Origin: Nymphaea colorata
Lineage: Eukaryota > Streptophyta > Magnoliopsida > Nymphaeales > Nymphaeaceae
DNA: 64,000 nt
Assembly: GCF_008831285.2 (NCBI RefSeq)
Contig: NC_045142.1
Location: 17,175,354 to 17,239,353 of the forward strand
Reading direction: 5' to 3'
Shown here in pieces: positions 47,821-57,639 of this stretch. Made by a program: the position numbers and the translations under genes. The notes beneath the pieces are model-generated. The model did no database searches, was not told the origin of the DNA, and saw only the letters and a program-made list of their open reading frames with translations. Numbering within the stretch: position 1 is the first letter of the stretch; each line of letters begins with the position of its first letter.

Positions 47821-50562
47821 TCACCGGCCCTTGGGATCCACTAGCTGGGAAAACACAGCACTTGGAGTCAGGCCCTCTGAATCTTCGCTGGCCAGGCTCC
47901 GCCCGCCCAGGCTCACTCCGGTGGTCTGAGTGTCTGTTAGGCCGTCGAACCCTCCGACTTCGTCCACCTTCTTCCCAACGCCAGAGAACTCCATTATCTC
48001 ATCGTCACCCTCCCCAATGAAACCCGAGCCCACCCCCTTCTTGTGCGCCTCCTCGGCGTTTTCCTGCAGCTGCAGAGCGAATTCTAGATTCCACAGAACG
48101 TCTCCCATGGATGGCCGATCTGTTCCTTGGTCTGCCACACATTTCTCTGCTGTTTCCGCGAACTTGCGGAAGCACTCGGGTGCGATTTTCCCTCTCAAGA
48201 AGGGATCAATGATCTGCTCCAGAATCCCCTTCTTTTGACAATGCAGTGCCCATTCGGCCAGGCTGACCTGCTCCTTGGGCAGTGCAGGGTTAAGGGCAGG
48301 GCGTGCGCAGAGCACCTCAAACAAGACGACTCCGAAGGAATAGACATCGGATTTATCCGTGAGCTGCTGCCTGCGGTAGTACTCTGGGTCAAGATAGCCG
48401 AAGCTGCCCTTGACGACTGTGCTCACATGGGTGTGATCCATGGCGGGACCGGTTTTTGACAGCCCAAAGTCGGAAACCTTGGCAACCCATTTCTCATCGA
48501 GGAGTATGTTTGTGGTCTTGACATCTCTGTGTATGATGGTGTGTTTGGCACCGGTGTGGAGATAGTGCAATCCGCGGGCTGCACCAATGCAGATCTCCAT
48601 TCTCTGTCTCCAGGACAGCGGTGGCTTGTTTGTCTTGTAGAGGTGTTCACGCAGGGTTCCATGAGCCATGTAGTCATAAACCAAAATCATCTCGCAGTTA
48701 TCCTCGCAGTAGCCAATCAGAGAGACCAGGTGGCGGTGGCGGAGTTTAGAGAGCATCTCAATCTCAGTCTGAAACTCGTGAACTCCTTGTTCGGAAAGTG
48801 GGTTCCCTCTTTTGATGGCCACTTTCGTGCCATTATCAACATCACCCTTGTAAACCTTCCCGAAACCACCAACACCAAGGAGGAGGGATTCATCAAAGTT
48901 GTTGGTGGCTGCGATGATCTCGGAGATTGTGAAATGGCGACACAGGTTGGAAGGAAGAGAGGATGTGTAGCTGCCGGTAGCGCCGGTCTTCCCGGAGCTC
49001 GTCGATGTACTGGACATTGTGGTCGACTTGCCATTTCCAGTATGGGAGTAGAGTGACAAAGGCCGCCACCCAGATGGACCACTGTCGCTTCCTTTGCCCG
49101 CCTTCGCCTGCTTCCGCCGCCTAAATAAGAAAAAGCAGATGCAAGCTCCAACAGCGATGACTGCTATACCGCCGACAACACCGCCGACAACCGGGCCTTT
49201 TGCAGCTCCATTTTTGGTTTGGGGAGTATCGTTTACTGATGAAGACGGCGGTTGGGCTGGCGGCAAGGCGGGATTTGGACCGGCGAGGTTACCAGAGGAA
49301 TCATTGACCTTGAAGACCTCAAGCCCATTAAGAATTGAATCTTCATACTGCGCAGAACCGTCAGAAGGATGCAGTGCTATCCATAGATTGCTCTGTCCAC
49401 CAACATCACCAGATACAAAGATCGCATAGTCTCTATAAACAGGCACACCACCATAGTTACTCGGAACCTCGTTCGTTGCATAGGCAATTACATCCAATTG
49501 GGAACCTGCTGTCTGATTATTAACAAACACGTTAAACACTCTCTGGTTGATTTTGTAGAACTCCGACTGAATCTCGCAGAAATGGAGCCTCAGCATGTAA
49601 AAAAATCCGTTGTCCACTCTGATGAACCACGTGAGGTTGTAATTCATGTTTACACTTGAATTAGGTCCCATTGAACGAGCAGTCGAATACACATCAGCTG
49701 GAGCGATGTAGTCAGGGACCGCCGGTGGATAGCGAATAGTTATATTGGGATCTTTGGAATATGAAACTCCAAATCCAGCGCCAAAGATATAAGGAGAATC
49801 ATCGTACCAGACACGAGAGAGGTTCGAGTCTGCAATAGGAGATATGTACTGCCCACCGACGTTTAACCGATTAACAGTTTGAAGAGCAGAGAAAACAGAT
49901 ATAGGGTATTGGGTACCCGAACCAACAAGGGTTGAAGAATTGTCCGGATCGGAACCAAAAAGTTCTGGTGAGGAGACAATCTCAATGCCATTAACAAAGG
50001 CAATGGAATTTGGGACGTTCGGGGAGGGGGTAAAGGTGAGTGTAAGAGAGCCAGCAGACACGGTGATGAAGAATTCACGGATAATGTACGCCTGAGAGAG
50101 GGCCAAAGCAGTTATAGAAGCGCTGAAATTACTCAGCAGAGTAAAAGGTCCGGACTGAACCGAGAAGACGGCGGTTTGAGCATCTCGGTTGTTGTAGGAA
50201 GAAGGGTAGAAATAAAGGCGCACAAAATGACGTCCGTTAGAGAGAGAGAAGTTATAGGAGGCAACAGAAGTGAAGATCCGAGCAGTTTTGAAGGGGATAT
50301 CGGAAGGTAGGGAAGGGTCCATACTCGCAGCCTGAGCAGCGAAAGTATTGGCAGAATTTGCAGGCGCAAAAAGAGAATTCGCGTCGCCGGTCCACCGGCG
50401 GTTGTCCCCATCGTTGTCATCAGAAGACGCACCGCAGTTCAGAAGGATGTTGTCTATCGGGACAAAGGAAGAGGAAGAACGTATCACCAGTGAAATCAGC
50501 AAGAGGCAGAGAAGGGTGAAGGAAATGAGTGGCTGAGATGAAGGTGAGTGCTTCATCTCCAT
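47821..50562 (-). CDS. FER: FERONIA-type receptor kinase (CrRLK1L / malectin-like family)
   Basis: A 913-residue plasma-membrane receptor kinase, intronless in its coding region. Order: signal peptide (about 1-32, core ISFTLLCLLLISLVI); two malectin-like domains (about 33-200 and 215-420) with several N-glycosylation sites; membrane helix (about 458-480) followed by RRRK; kinase domain (about 545-825) with GVGGFG at 563-568, ATP lysine in VAIK (K584), HRDVK at 678-682 with catalytic D680, and DFG at 698-700, so it looks active. SLPSNLCRHF before the kinase and the tail GRSLASEDSEGLTPSAVFSQ are close to Arabidopsis FERONIA and set it apart from THESEUS/HERKULES paralogues. In known members it binds RALF peptides with LLG co-receptors and senses the cell wall, controlling growth, fertilisation and immunity. 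I start at ATG 50562; the frame extends two codons further only to a TTG. Confidence 0.97.
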   Translation of the reverse strand: MEMKHSPSSQPLISFTLLCLLLISLVIRSSSSFVPIDNILLNCGASSDDNDGDNRRWTGDANSLFAPANSANTFAAQAASMDPSLPSDIPFKTARIFTSVASYNFSLSNGRHFVRLYFYPSSYNNRDAQTAVFSVQSGPFTLLSNFSASITALALSQAYIIREFFITVSAGSLTLTFTPSPNVPNSIAFVNGIEIVSSPELFGSDPDNSSTLVGSGTQYPISVFSALQTVNRLNVGGQYISPIADSNLSRVWYDDSPYIFGAGFGVSYSKDPNITIRYPPAVPDYIAPADVYSTARSMGPNSSVNMNYNLTWFIRVDNGFFYMLRLHFCEIQSEFYKINQRVFNVFVNNQTAGSQLDVIAYATNEVPSNYGGVPVYRDYAIFVSGDVGGQSNLWIALHPSDGSAQYEDSILNGLEVFKVNDSSGNLAGPNPALPPAQPPSSSVNDTPQTKNGAAKGPVVGGVVGGIAVIAVGACICFFLFRRRKQAKAGKGSDSGPSGWRPLSLYSHTGNGKSTTMSSTSTSSGKTGATGSYTSSLPSNLCRHFTISEIIAATNNFDESLLLGVGGFGKVYKGDVDNGTKVAIKRGNPLSEQGVHEFQTEIEMLSKLRHRHLVSLIGYCEDNCEMILVYDYMAHGTLREHLYKTNKPPLSWRQRMEICIGAARGLHYLHTGAKHTIIHRDVKTTNILLDEKWVAKVSDFGLSKTGPAMDHTHVSTVVKGSFGYLDPEYYRRQQLTDKSDVYSFGVVLFEVLCARPALNPALPKEQVSLAEWALHCQKKGILEQIIDPFLRGKIAPECFRKFAETAEKCVADQGTDRPSMGDVLWNLEFALQLQENAEEAHKKGVGSGFIGEGDDEIMEFSGVGKKVDEVGGFDGLTDTQTTGVSLGGRSLASEDSEGLTPSAVFSQLVDPKGR

Positions 50563-51195
50563 TGCCAAATACGGCGATCCGCCGCCAAATAACCAACAAT
50601 CTCTGCGTGCCTCACGAAATAGATAGACTCCTTCACAAAATGTACTTCCAAGCGAACGGAAAACCCAGAATGTTAGGGAAAAACCCAGAGCAATCCAACA
50701 CGAAGAGCCGAAGAAACAACAGAAAAAGACCTCAAGTTTACCATGGAAACCAGGAGAATCTGCAGAGACGAAAGCGCGGCCACCAGTCTCTCACCGAAGA
50801 CAGCAAAGCCGCGAAGATCTCGCCGATTTCAACGGGCTAGGGTTTCCCGCCTCGGCCAGAACGGAAAAAATCACCCGCAAACTGCAAGATCTACCAACTC
50901 AGCACCATTATCGCCAAACGAGAGCCCAGAGGAAAGCCCTAGAATCCTGAACCCTTGATGTCATCCTTCGAAGGTCCTCAAATCCTTACTCCCACATACA
51001 CAATCCTGTCGAAAAAGATTGGACGGTACCGGAGCACTAAACACCACCAGGAGCAGAGAGAAGCCTGCCGGCACTCTCCGGAATGATCGGTAGGCAAGGA
51101 CAGGATCTCGCCGGAAAATGCGCCAGGTTCCGGCCGATCTTCAGCAGAAAGCGGGCCAGAGAGAGAGAAACTGAAGAACCGAGAAAAAAGATCTG
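50563..51195 (-). promoter_or_regulatory. FERONIA 5' leader with several upstream ATGs
   Basis: About 630 bases between the predicted start site and the main ATG. If unspliced it holds four short uORFs: ATG 50997 (3 codons), ATG 50964 (18 codons), ATG 50908 (5 codons) and ATG 50744 (23 codons, stop 50673). A possible intron donor gtaaac directly follows ATG 50744, so part may be removed by splicing. The upstream end contains a GA/CT tract (51156-51170). Confidence 0.45.
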
Positions 51196-51224
51196 ATGAA
51201 GCCCGTCCCACCGAGCGTTTCTGG

Positions 51225-51232
51225 CTTTTATG
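51225..51232 (-). promoter_or_regulatory. TATA-like box of FERONIA
   Basis: CATAAAAG on the minus strand (within ggcataaaagcc), followed about 30 bases later by a CT-rich presumed start region. Confidence 0.5.
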
Positions 51233-51399
51233 CCGCGGCACAGCCTGTATGGGAAGGACATGGCCCATCAGGTGGGGCCCGCCAGTGGGTACTGCTCTGG
51301 ACGTGAACGGACGTTGAAATTCGATTATGTTGTCTTCTACGTATTTCGCGTTTAAATCAAACATTCATCGCCGTAAAAAATATCGGAAAGTTTCTTTCA

Positions 51400-52550
51400 C
51401 GGAACAAAATTTTGCCCATAATTTCGATAATAAGCCTCTTGCTTTTTCCGTTTCTAATACAACCCTATTTTCGTAAAAAATTTTAGAATGCCCCAACCAC
51501 CTCACGACGCGGCTCCCCTCACTGCACACGGTAGTTAAAGCATTTAAATGGAATGCCTTAACATGTAAGTCGCCTTCTCAACACGGAGACCGGAAAGTGG
51601 AAATTATAAATGTTGTCGAAATTAGTTTATTTCAACTGGCAAACCAATATTACAAATTATTTCTGAAAAATAAATAAAAATAAAAAATTATTTAATGTGA
51701 ATTTAAAAACTGACAAGATCCCAAATCCCAGATCCAAACAAGTCTGAATGATACTCAATTTTGAGACTCACACCAGGGCTTTGTTTGCATCTGAATCTGA
51801 TTAGCCCATTACCTCCTCATGCTATCTAAAGGAATATGGTCTCTTTAAGTGCATGGTCAGATGCAATGGTAGGGATTTCTCTAGGAATCCAGCCTTCGCC
51901 CCTCCTCAATTTTTTTTTTTTAGAAATTATATGTATATTTTAAAAGTTTCATTTATTTTATATAAAAATTTTGAAAAAATTATATTTGACTCTTGATAAG
52001 ATTCTGGTCTCCCACTGAAAAAAAGTTTCATACGTATGTAAGAGCAAATAAAGAAAATTAAATAATATTTCGTGACTGGTCTCCCACTGAAAGCGTTGTT
52101 TATCTGATATTAAAGAAAATTAACGATCACCAATGTAAGCAGAGACAGTAATATATTTTATCTAAAAAGTTTGCATAGAAGTGACACTTTCTAACAGTGT
52201 GACTATTTTCCTGATCAACTTGACAATGACATGAATTTTATGGTAGGCCAAGTTATATAAAAATGGTTGTGAAACCTAATTTTATCAACTCTACTTGTGA
52301 ACCACCACTAACAGTGCCAAACAATTTGCTTACCATGCACCCTTCTTACATTTCCTTTATAAAATGGTTATTGTTTTAATAATTTTTACTGGTTTTTACC
52401 TAGTTTGGAAGTGGAATGGTAATAAAGCAGGAAGAAGACCCTCAAAGACATAGCGGATCCTTCATAGGTTTTCATACTTGAAGGAGCACTTATATTTATA
52501 ACATGTAAAAATGAAAGAAAATTGAGAAGCTCTTATACGTCTCAGTTTTG
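51400..52550. other. Intergenic upstream of FERONIA, no gene seen
   Basis: AT-rich DNA. A transposon-like stretch at about 51.89-52.1 kb shares phrases with 43.7 kb (aattatatgtatattttaaaag and a duplicated tggtctcccactgaaa near 52,006 and 52,078). No coding region. Confidence 0.45.
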
Positions 52551-52555
52551 TCAAA

Positions 52556-52860
52556 ACTTGGGATGTGAACACCAAAGGACATGTGGATGGCATTCTAAAA
52601 CAAGGTTTTGAAAGCAAAACATGATATTGCCTCTAAAATAAGAATTTTGAAGCATTTGGGCACCATCAAAACTAGGTTTTAAGAAAATCCAGTTTTGATA
52701 AAACTTAGTCTTGTAGAAGGGAGTGAAAAACCTGACCCCCTGAAGGGGTTTATAAAAAATAAGGTTTTGGCCAAAATAAACTAAGTTTTTAAAACTCATT
52801 AACGAAGTTCTCACAAAACTGAGTTCGACTAGGATGTCATCCAAACACCCAGGTTATTCA
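52556..52860. repeat. Degenerate MITE-like element (aaaaccaagttt-type)
   Basis: Many aaaacttgg/aaggttttg phrases in both orientations, ending in ggatgtcatccaaacaccca. Resembles the elements at 1.2 and 18.7 kb. The 97-codon minus frame inside is not a gene. Confidence 0.45.
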
Positions 52861-52992
52861 ATTCTTTTTTGAAAACTAGCGTTTTGTCAAGTTTGATATC
52901 ACCAAAACATTGCAAAAACATCATTTGGAGCCAAAATGATGTTCTGACTCCAAAGAAAGAAAAAAAAAAACCTAGATCCCTTGTGTTGGGGT

Positions 52993-53240
52993 TAAACCTG
53001 GGCACCCGGCCGGCCCAGCCCAATAAAAGTCGAGCCCAGGTCGGCCCGATGCCTGAAACCGGAGCTCAGGGCCGGCTCGGCTCGATTAAAATAAAAAATA
53101 TTTTTTAATATAAAAATACAAATTTTTGAATATAATATTATTATTAAATAAAAAATAAAAAAAATCACGCAAACCCGGGCCGGCCTGATATATTATCGAG
53201 CCAGCCCCGGCCGGGTACCGAGGCTTGGCACCCAGGCTTA
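52993..53240. mobile_element. MITE-like element, ggccggc-rich family, copy A
   Basis: Terminal inverted repeat: left taaacctgggcacc, and the reverse complement of the right end is taagcctgggtgcc. The 248-bp body has GC-rich arms (cggccggcccagcc / gagccagccccggccggg) around an AT-only centre. Non-coding. Confidence 0.7.
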
Positions 53241-53249
53241 GTTGGGACT

Positions 53250-53958
53250 TAGATGTACCTTCAGCTCCACGAAAAACTCCCACCTCTTGTAGTCCAAGGA
53301 GTAGGACCCACGAGAATCGAAGCTAAAATGCACTATCTATGAGCTCCTGTCAAGACCAATTATGCTACGGCCCTTGAGACTCATCCAAATGTCAACTTCA
53401 ATTTAGAACACACCAGAGGCCTATGTTCTCAATTTTCTGGACTTTTCTTGAACAGCAATGTTCTCAATTTCAGCTCATGTGAAATGAAAGATGGTGGTCT
53501 ATGTCTTTCATTTTTGGTATGCGATCCAGAGGCCTGAATTCAGAGGGAAACGAGTCCATTTAGTGTTTTGAATTTGTAAATTTGCCAACTTTCCAAATGA
53601 TTTCCAAGCATCTTTTGATTCTCAACCAGTTTTGACATTTCGAAGAATCAATGATGTTACTGAATGCAACATTGATGATTCATAATTTTTAAGAGGATTT
53701 AAATTGAGTAGCAGGCTATATTTAAATTCTGCATTCTTTCAATGGAGACAAAGTTTTGACTCTTTTATTTTATTAGGTAGTAGAATGAAAGACTCCTTTA
53801 TTCATCCAAAAATGGAGCCTACTGCTGCTTCCAAATTTAAATACAACAAAAGCTATAGTTTACTTGACATTTCTGTGGAACCGCAAAGCAGGTTTGACAC
53901 TTTTACATGGTTGCATGCATGTACTTTTACACTTTGAAACCAACACAATTTTTTTGCT

Positions 53959-53960
<2 letters not shown>
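53250..53960. other. Intergenic, no gene seen
   Basis: No recognisable gene or repeat boundary. Confidence 0.4.

Positions 53961-53962
<2 letters not shown>

Positions 53963-54040
<78 letters not shown>
53963..54040. repeat. Compound microsatellite (CT)n(CA)n(TA)n
   Basis: About 43 bp of CT, then about 13 bp of CA, then about 21 bp of TA, in succession. Open frames over it are repeat translations. Confidence 0.95.
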
Positions 54041-54553
54041 CACACACTCTTCCATCTTTCAGATATATATACTCTTCCATCTTTCGAGTAAAACCAAGTG
54101 TCAGAGCTGGAGAGAAATGTGAAGCAGCAGAGGAGCCACTTTGAAAGAAAAAATACGATTTGTGAAATTCCTTCTTTTTGAAAACCGAAGATACGTAATT
54201 ATGAAATTTGATAAATTGAAGCTTCATTGGTAATTTCTTAAATTTCAAGTGGTTGTCTGCAAATATGCCAAAAGTTACGCTAAATTCTATATATCTAAGT
54301 CATTCAAACTCCTAGGTACGATACGATATATATACCCGAGCCGTGCGATGCGGTCGTCCAGTTCAGTTTTGTTAGAATAATAAATTGTGAAGGTGAGGTC
54401 CCATCGATGGCAAACACCACATGGGCCAAGCGATCACCTTGACATCAACGCGGCTTCTGCACATGCACCGTTTTAACTTTCTTTTTATCAAATGGTGGTT
54501 GCACTTGCGCTGTGGGGGAGACCCCGGTTGGCACCTCCCACTGGTTCGATGAT

Positions 54554-54691
54554 ATATATAACTGGTTTACTTAGACTCTATAATAATACCTTTAATTCTA
54601 AGTTTAACATTTTTTATTATTCATATATAACTGGCTTACTTAGCCTCCATAATAATACCTTTAATTCTAAGTTTAACATTTTTTATTATTC
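54554..54691. repeat. Two-copy 69-bp tandem repeat
   Basis: The unit beginning atataactgg and ending attttttattattc is repeated head to tail with only a few substitutions (ggttta/ggctta; gactct/gcctcc). A recent local duplication in non-coding DNA. Confidence 0.9.
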
Positions 54692-54699
54692 AAAATGTC

Positions 54700-55360
54700 G
54701 CTATAACACGCCACCCAGGTTGCACTACCCAATCACTTGGGGGAGAGAGAGAGAGAGGAACAGTCGCAACATAAAAGAACCACCAAAGATGGTGGGACCC
54801 ACTCAACCGTGGAGCCAAAAATGTAAATGGAGTGGGCAATGCTGGACCGGCATTTCCATTGCAGCTGGCAATTGGAGAATGAAAGGGCATACATAAGCTG
54901 GCAGCTAGGGGGGATCCTGGAAAGACCTTATAGGTTGGTAGCTTCAGGAGAGTCCTTTTAAAAGATATACTTTTAAATACCCCACACTTCGCTGCATAAG
55001 TAACGCAAACACGAGACTAAGTATCTTCGTATGCTGAATTAACTTAATTTATATCAAGACCTTAATTCACCATTATGCCTTTTTTTTGTTTGTCTAGAGA
55101 AAACTGCACCCAGGCCAAGTGACTTTGGTGGTACATGTATACAACAACACTCAAACTAATATCCCCACTCCCTTTACAGTGTGACAAAAAAGTTTGTGTT
55201 TGGGAACTGATAGCGTTGTTGACTTCGGATTTTAGCTCTCTCGTCCGATTTTACATTTGAAGTTTTTGCTATCTAACTAAAAGACACTTCAAATTCACGA
55301 TACCAAAATCCAGCGTTTGTTTAGACAGTAAGTCCCACAAAGTCTGGCCTTTAAATCAGC
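54700..55360. other. Intergenic, no gene seen
   Basis: No gene. A short GA run at about 54,743-54,757. Confidence 0.4.
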
Positions 55361-55361
55361 C

Positions 55362-55544
55362 TAGGAATGTCAACGGATCGGATTCGGATTCAAATTCGAA
55401 TAAAGCAAAGTCATATCCAAATCCGTATTCGAATTCAAATCCGATTCAATTTCTTAATCGGATATTAAATTTTTATCCATATCAGATTTTTTCGGATAGA
55501 ATCGATGGGACATCCGATTCAAATCGGATATATTGACATCCCTA
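55362..55544 (+). mobile_element. ATCCGAAT-rich MITE family, short complete copy
   Basis: 183 bp with matching termini taggaatgtcaa (55362-55373) and ttgacatcccta (55533-55544). The body keeps both outer parts of the family but lacks the middle section (attttgtcaattttcaaaat to aatgtcatttatt) found in the about 370-400-bp copies at 12.5, 13.9 and 43.0 kb, so it is an internal-deletion derivative. Confidence 0.8.
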
Positions 55545-55758
55545 CTCCTCAATTTCTGTAGAGTCCTTAGGGCAAAGACAAAAGTTACAGGAAAAACATA
55601 AACTTGGGAGAAAACACATCCATTGACGTGGCTGACAAAAAGTGTGACCTCTAAAGTCGTCTTATATTAGAATATTAGAAAAAGGATTTAGTGTATTATA
55701 AAAATATTAACAAAAAGTCTTCACCAATCTCTCATTTGCAACAAAATTGTTAAACCCA

Positions 55759-56005
55759 TAGGAATCATTTGGGGAATAGAACAGTTTGCATTTATTCCAT
55801 AAATCAGCCTTAAAATTAGAGGAGATTCACAAAACACTTGTCAAGACTCATATTCATTGAACAATTACATATTCTTCCGTTTACCAAACAAACTCATACA
55901 AAAGTTTCTTGATGATACGTTTGGTAAAAAAAAAAGTAATTAAAATTGAAACAAATTCATAAAACATTTAGTTTAAAGATAGTTTTCATGTTGTCAAACG
56001 CCCTT
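55759..56005. repeat. Foldback MITE family, one or two decayed copies
   Basis: The left segment aggaatcatttggggaatag pairs with ccgtttaccaaacaaactca. A second pair, atacgtttggtaaaaa and tgtcaaacgcccttaa, follows, so two adjacent copies are likely. Confidence 0.5.
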
Positions 56006-56009
56006 AAAA

Positions 56010-56570
56010 TTTACCTTATATGTCTTCTCAATCATTTAGACGATGTCTGCTTTGATTTTGTTTTAGTTAACCAGTGTATATTTGGCCAATTCGTGACAAA
56101 TTCAGCTGAATCGCTGGTTCGGCCGATTCATCAAATGGGCCGCTCCGGCCGATTCGATCAAGTCAACTCATGGTGATCGATTGGAAAACTGGAAATCACA
56201 ATTAATTGGAAGCGTCGTATTCATGTCAATGATTGAAAGAAATTAATCACAAAATAAAAAATAAAAAAATGGAGATCGATTTCATTAATTGAATTCAAAC
56301 TGGATTCATTATTTTCACCAATATAATATTCCTGTTAGACATAAATCAGTGAAAATAAAAATGGAGATCGATGGCATTTGAATTCAAGCTTGATTAATTA
56401 TTGCACCAATATAATGTTTCCTTTAGACATATAGAACTTAAAAGACACGAAATATTATTTTAACATAATACAATGAAATAAAATTTGCAAGCGTCCACCT
56501 GACCTCAGCTTGCCAATACGATAAAAAAGAAAAAAAAATCAATTCTTAGTTTGCTGGTCAAGTGTAAGGC
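56010..56570. other. Intergenic, no gene seen
   Basis: A short imperfect repeat (tggagatcgat...ttgaattcaa) occurs at about 56,270 and 56,361. No coding region. Confidence 0.4.
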
Positions 56571-56574
56571 TGAT

Positions 56575-56703
56575 CACCGGGCCGGGTTGTCAGCGGGTAT
56601 TGGGTACTCGGCATAACTTGAGCCCAAAAAAAGGAGCACCAAGCCGACCCAATTCCTTATCAGGCCAGTCCGATAATGTTTTTTTTTTATATATTTATTT
56701 TAG

Positions 56704-56759
<56 letters not shown>

Positions 56760-56853
56760 TTATTACGATTATATATTATTTTATATTAAAAATTATTTTT
56801 TACTTTAATCGAGCTGAGCCCGAACCCGGCTCTTTACCCGATGCTCAGGCTTA
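56575..56853. mobile_element. MITE-like element, ggccggc-rich family, copy B, with internal (AT)n
   Basis: Left taaggctgatcaccgggccg; the reverse complement of the right end is taagcctgagcatcgggtaa. The AT-only centre has expanded into a 47-bp AT microsatellite (56707-56753). Non-coding. Confidence 0.6.
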
Positions 56854-56999
56854 TCTTAATCTTCACACCAAGTGGGAAGAGAAGACTTTCAGATGCTTCA
56901 TCAACCTATAGCATGAATAACTTAGTTAATTTCTAATAAAAAGTAACAAGCAATTGGTCAGATACCAAATGTTCACATATTTGAATTCAACTTCGAATA

Positions 57000-57310
57000 T
57001 AAATGAAAAAAAGGCCTAATACCATATCGGAATCCAACTTTTACTTCCATAAATTTTTAAATACACGGCCAAATCCCATATGCATCATGATATGTCAATA
57101 GGTTGCCTTCAAAATGAACAGATATTGGGCATAGGATATGTATTCGAAACTAAATCAAGATCTGATTAGATATTTACTCAAAAGTGAACTCAAACCAAAT
57201 TCGAATCGAATCAAATATCTTTTCTTAAGTTCAAATCTGATTTAATTTATTTTATCTTCTTTCATGTCTTACTTTTTTTAGCAGTCAAATCTGATTCAAT
57301 CTCTTTTACA
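57000..57310 (+). repeat. ATCCGAAT-rich family, decayed copy 6
   Basis: Phrases of the type catatttgaattcaacttcg, aaattcgaatcgaatcaaat and caaatctgattcaatct suggest a diverged family member. The ends are not recognisable. Confidence 0.4.
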
Positions 57311-57328
57311 ATCTGCAATTTTAATTTT

Positions 57329-57331
<3 letters not shown>

Positions 57332-57365
<34 letters not shown>
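57332..57365. repeat. (CT)n microsatellite
   Basis: A 34-bp CT run. Confidence 0.95.
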
Positions 57366-57368
<3 letters not shown>

Positions 57369-57580
57369 ACTGTATAATTGGGCTGAATCTCGTGAAACCA
57401 TTCCACTTACATGTATCAGTTTTTACCAGATATTAACCTCTTTCCTCCGGTTTATTTTCGATACGATCCCCAACAAAATAAGTGTTTGTAGTGCAGTTCC
57501 ACAAAGCATGCCGCACCAAATGCCCTAATAAGGTTCTCCAATGACAATTAGTGTCAAACAATATGGCCACTAAAGTAAAG

Positions 57581-57581
<1 letters not shown>

Positions 57582-57637
<56 letters not shown>
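57582..57637. repeat. (TA)n microsatellite
   Basis: A 56-bp uninterrupted TA run. Confidence 0.95.

Positions 57638-57639
<2 letters not shown>

Noticed and set aside
48529-49056. Plus-strand 175-codon frame opposite FERONIA
   Set aside because: It is antisense to the kinase domain, a shadow frame with no recognisable product.
50563-50568. Two extra N-terminal residues for FERONIA
   Set aside because: The first codon of the extension is TTG; the first ATG is at 50562.
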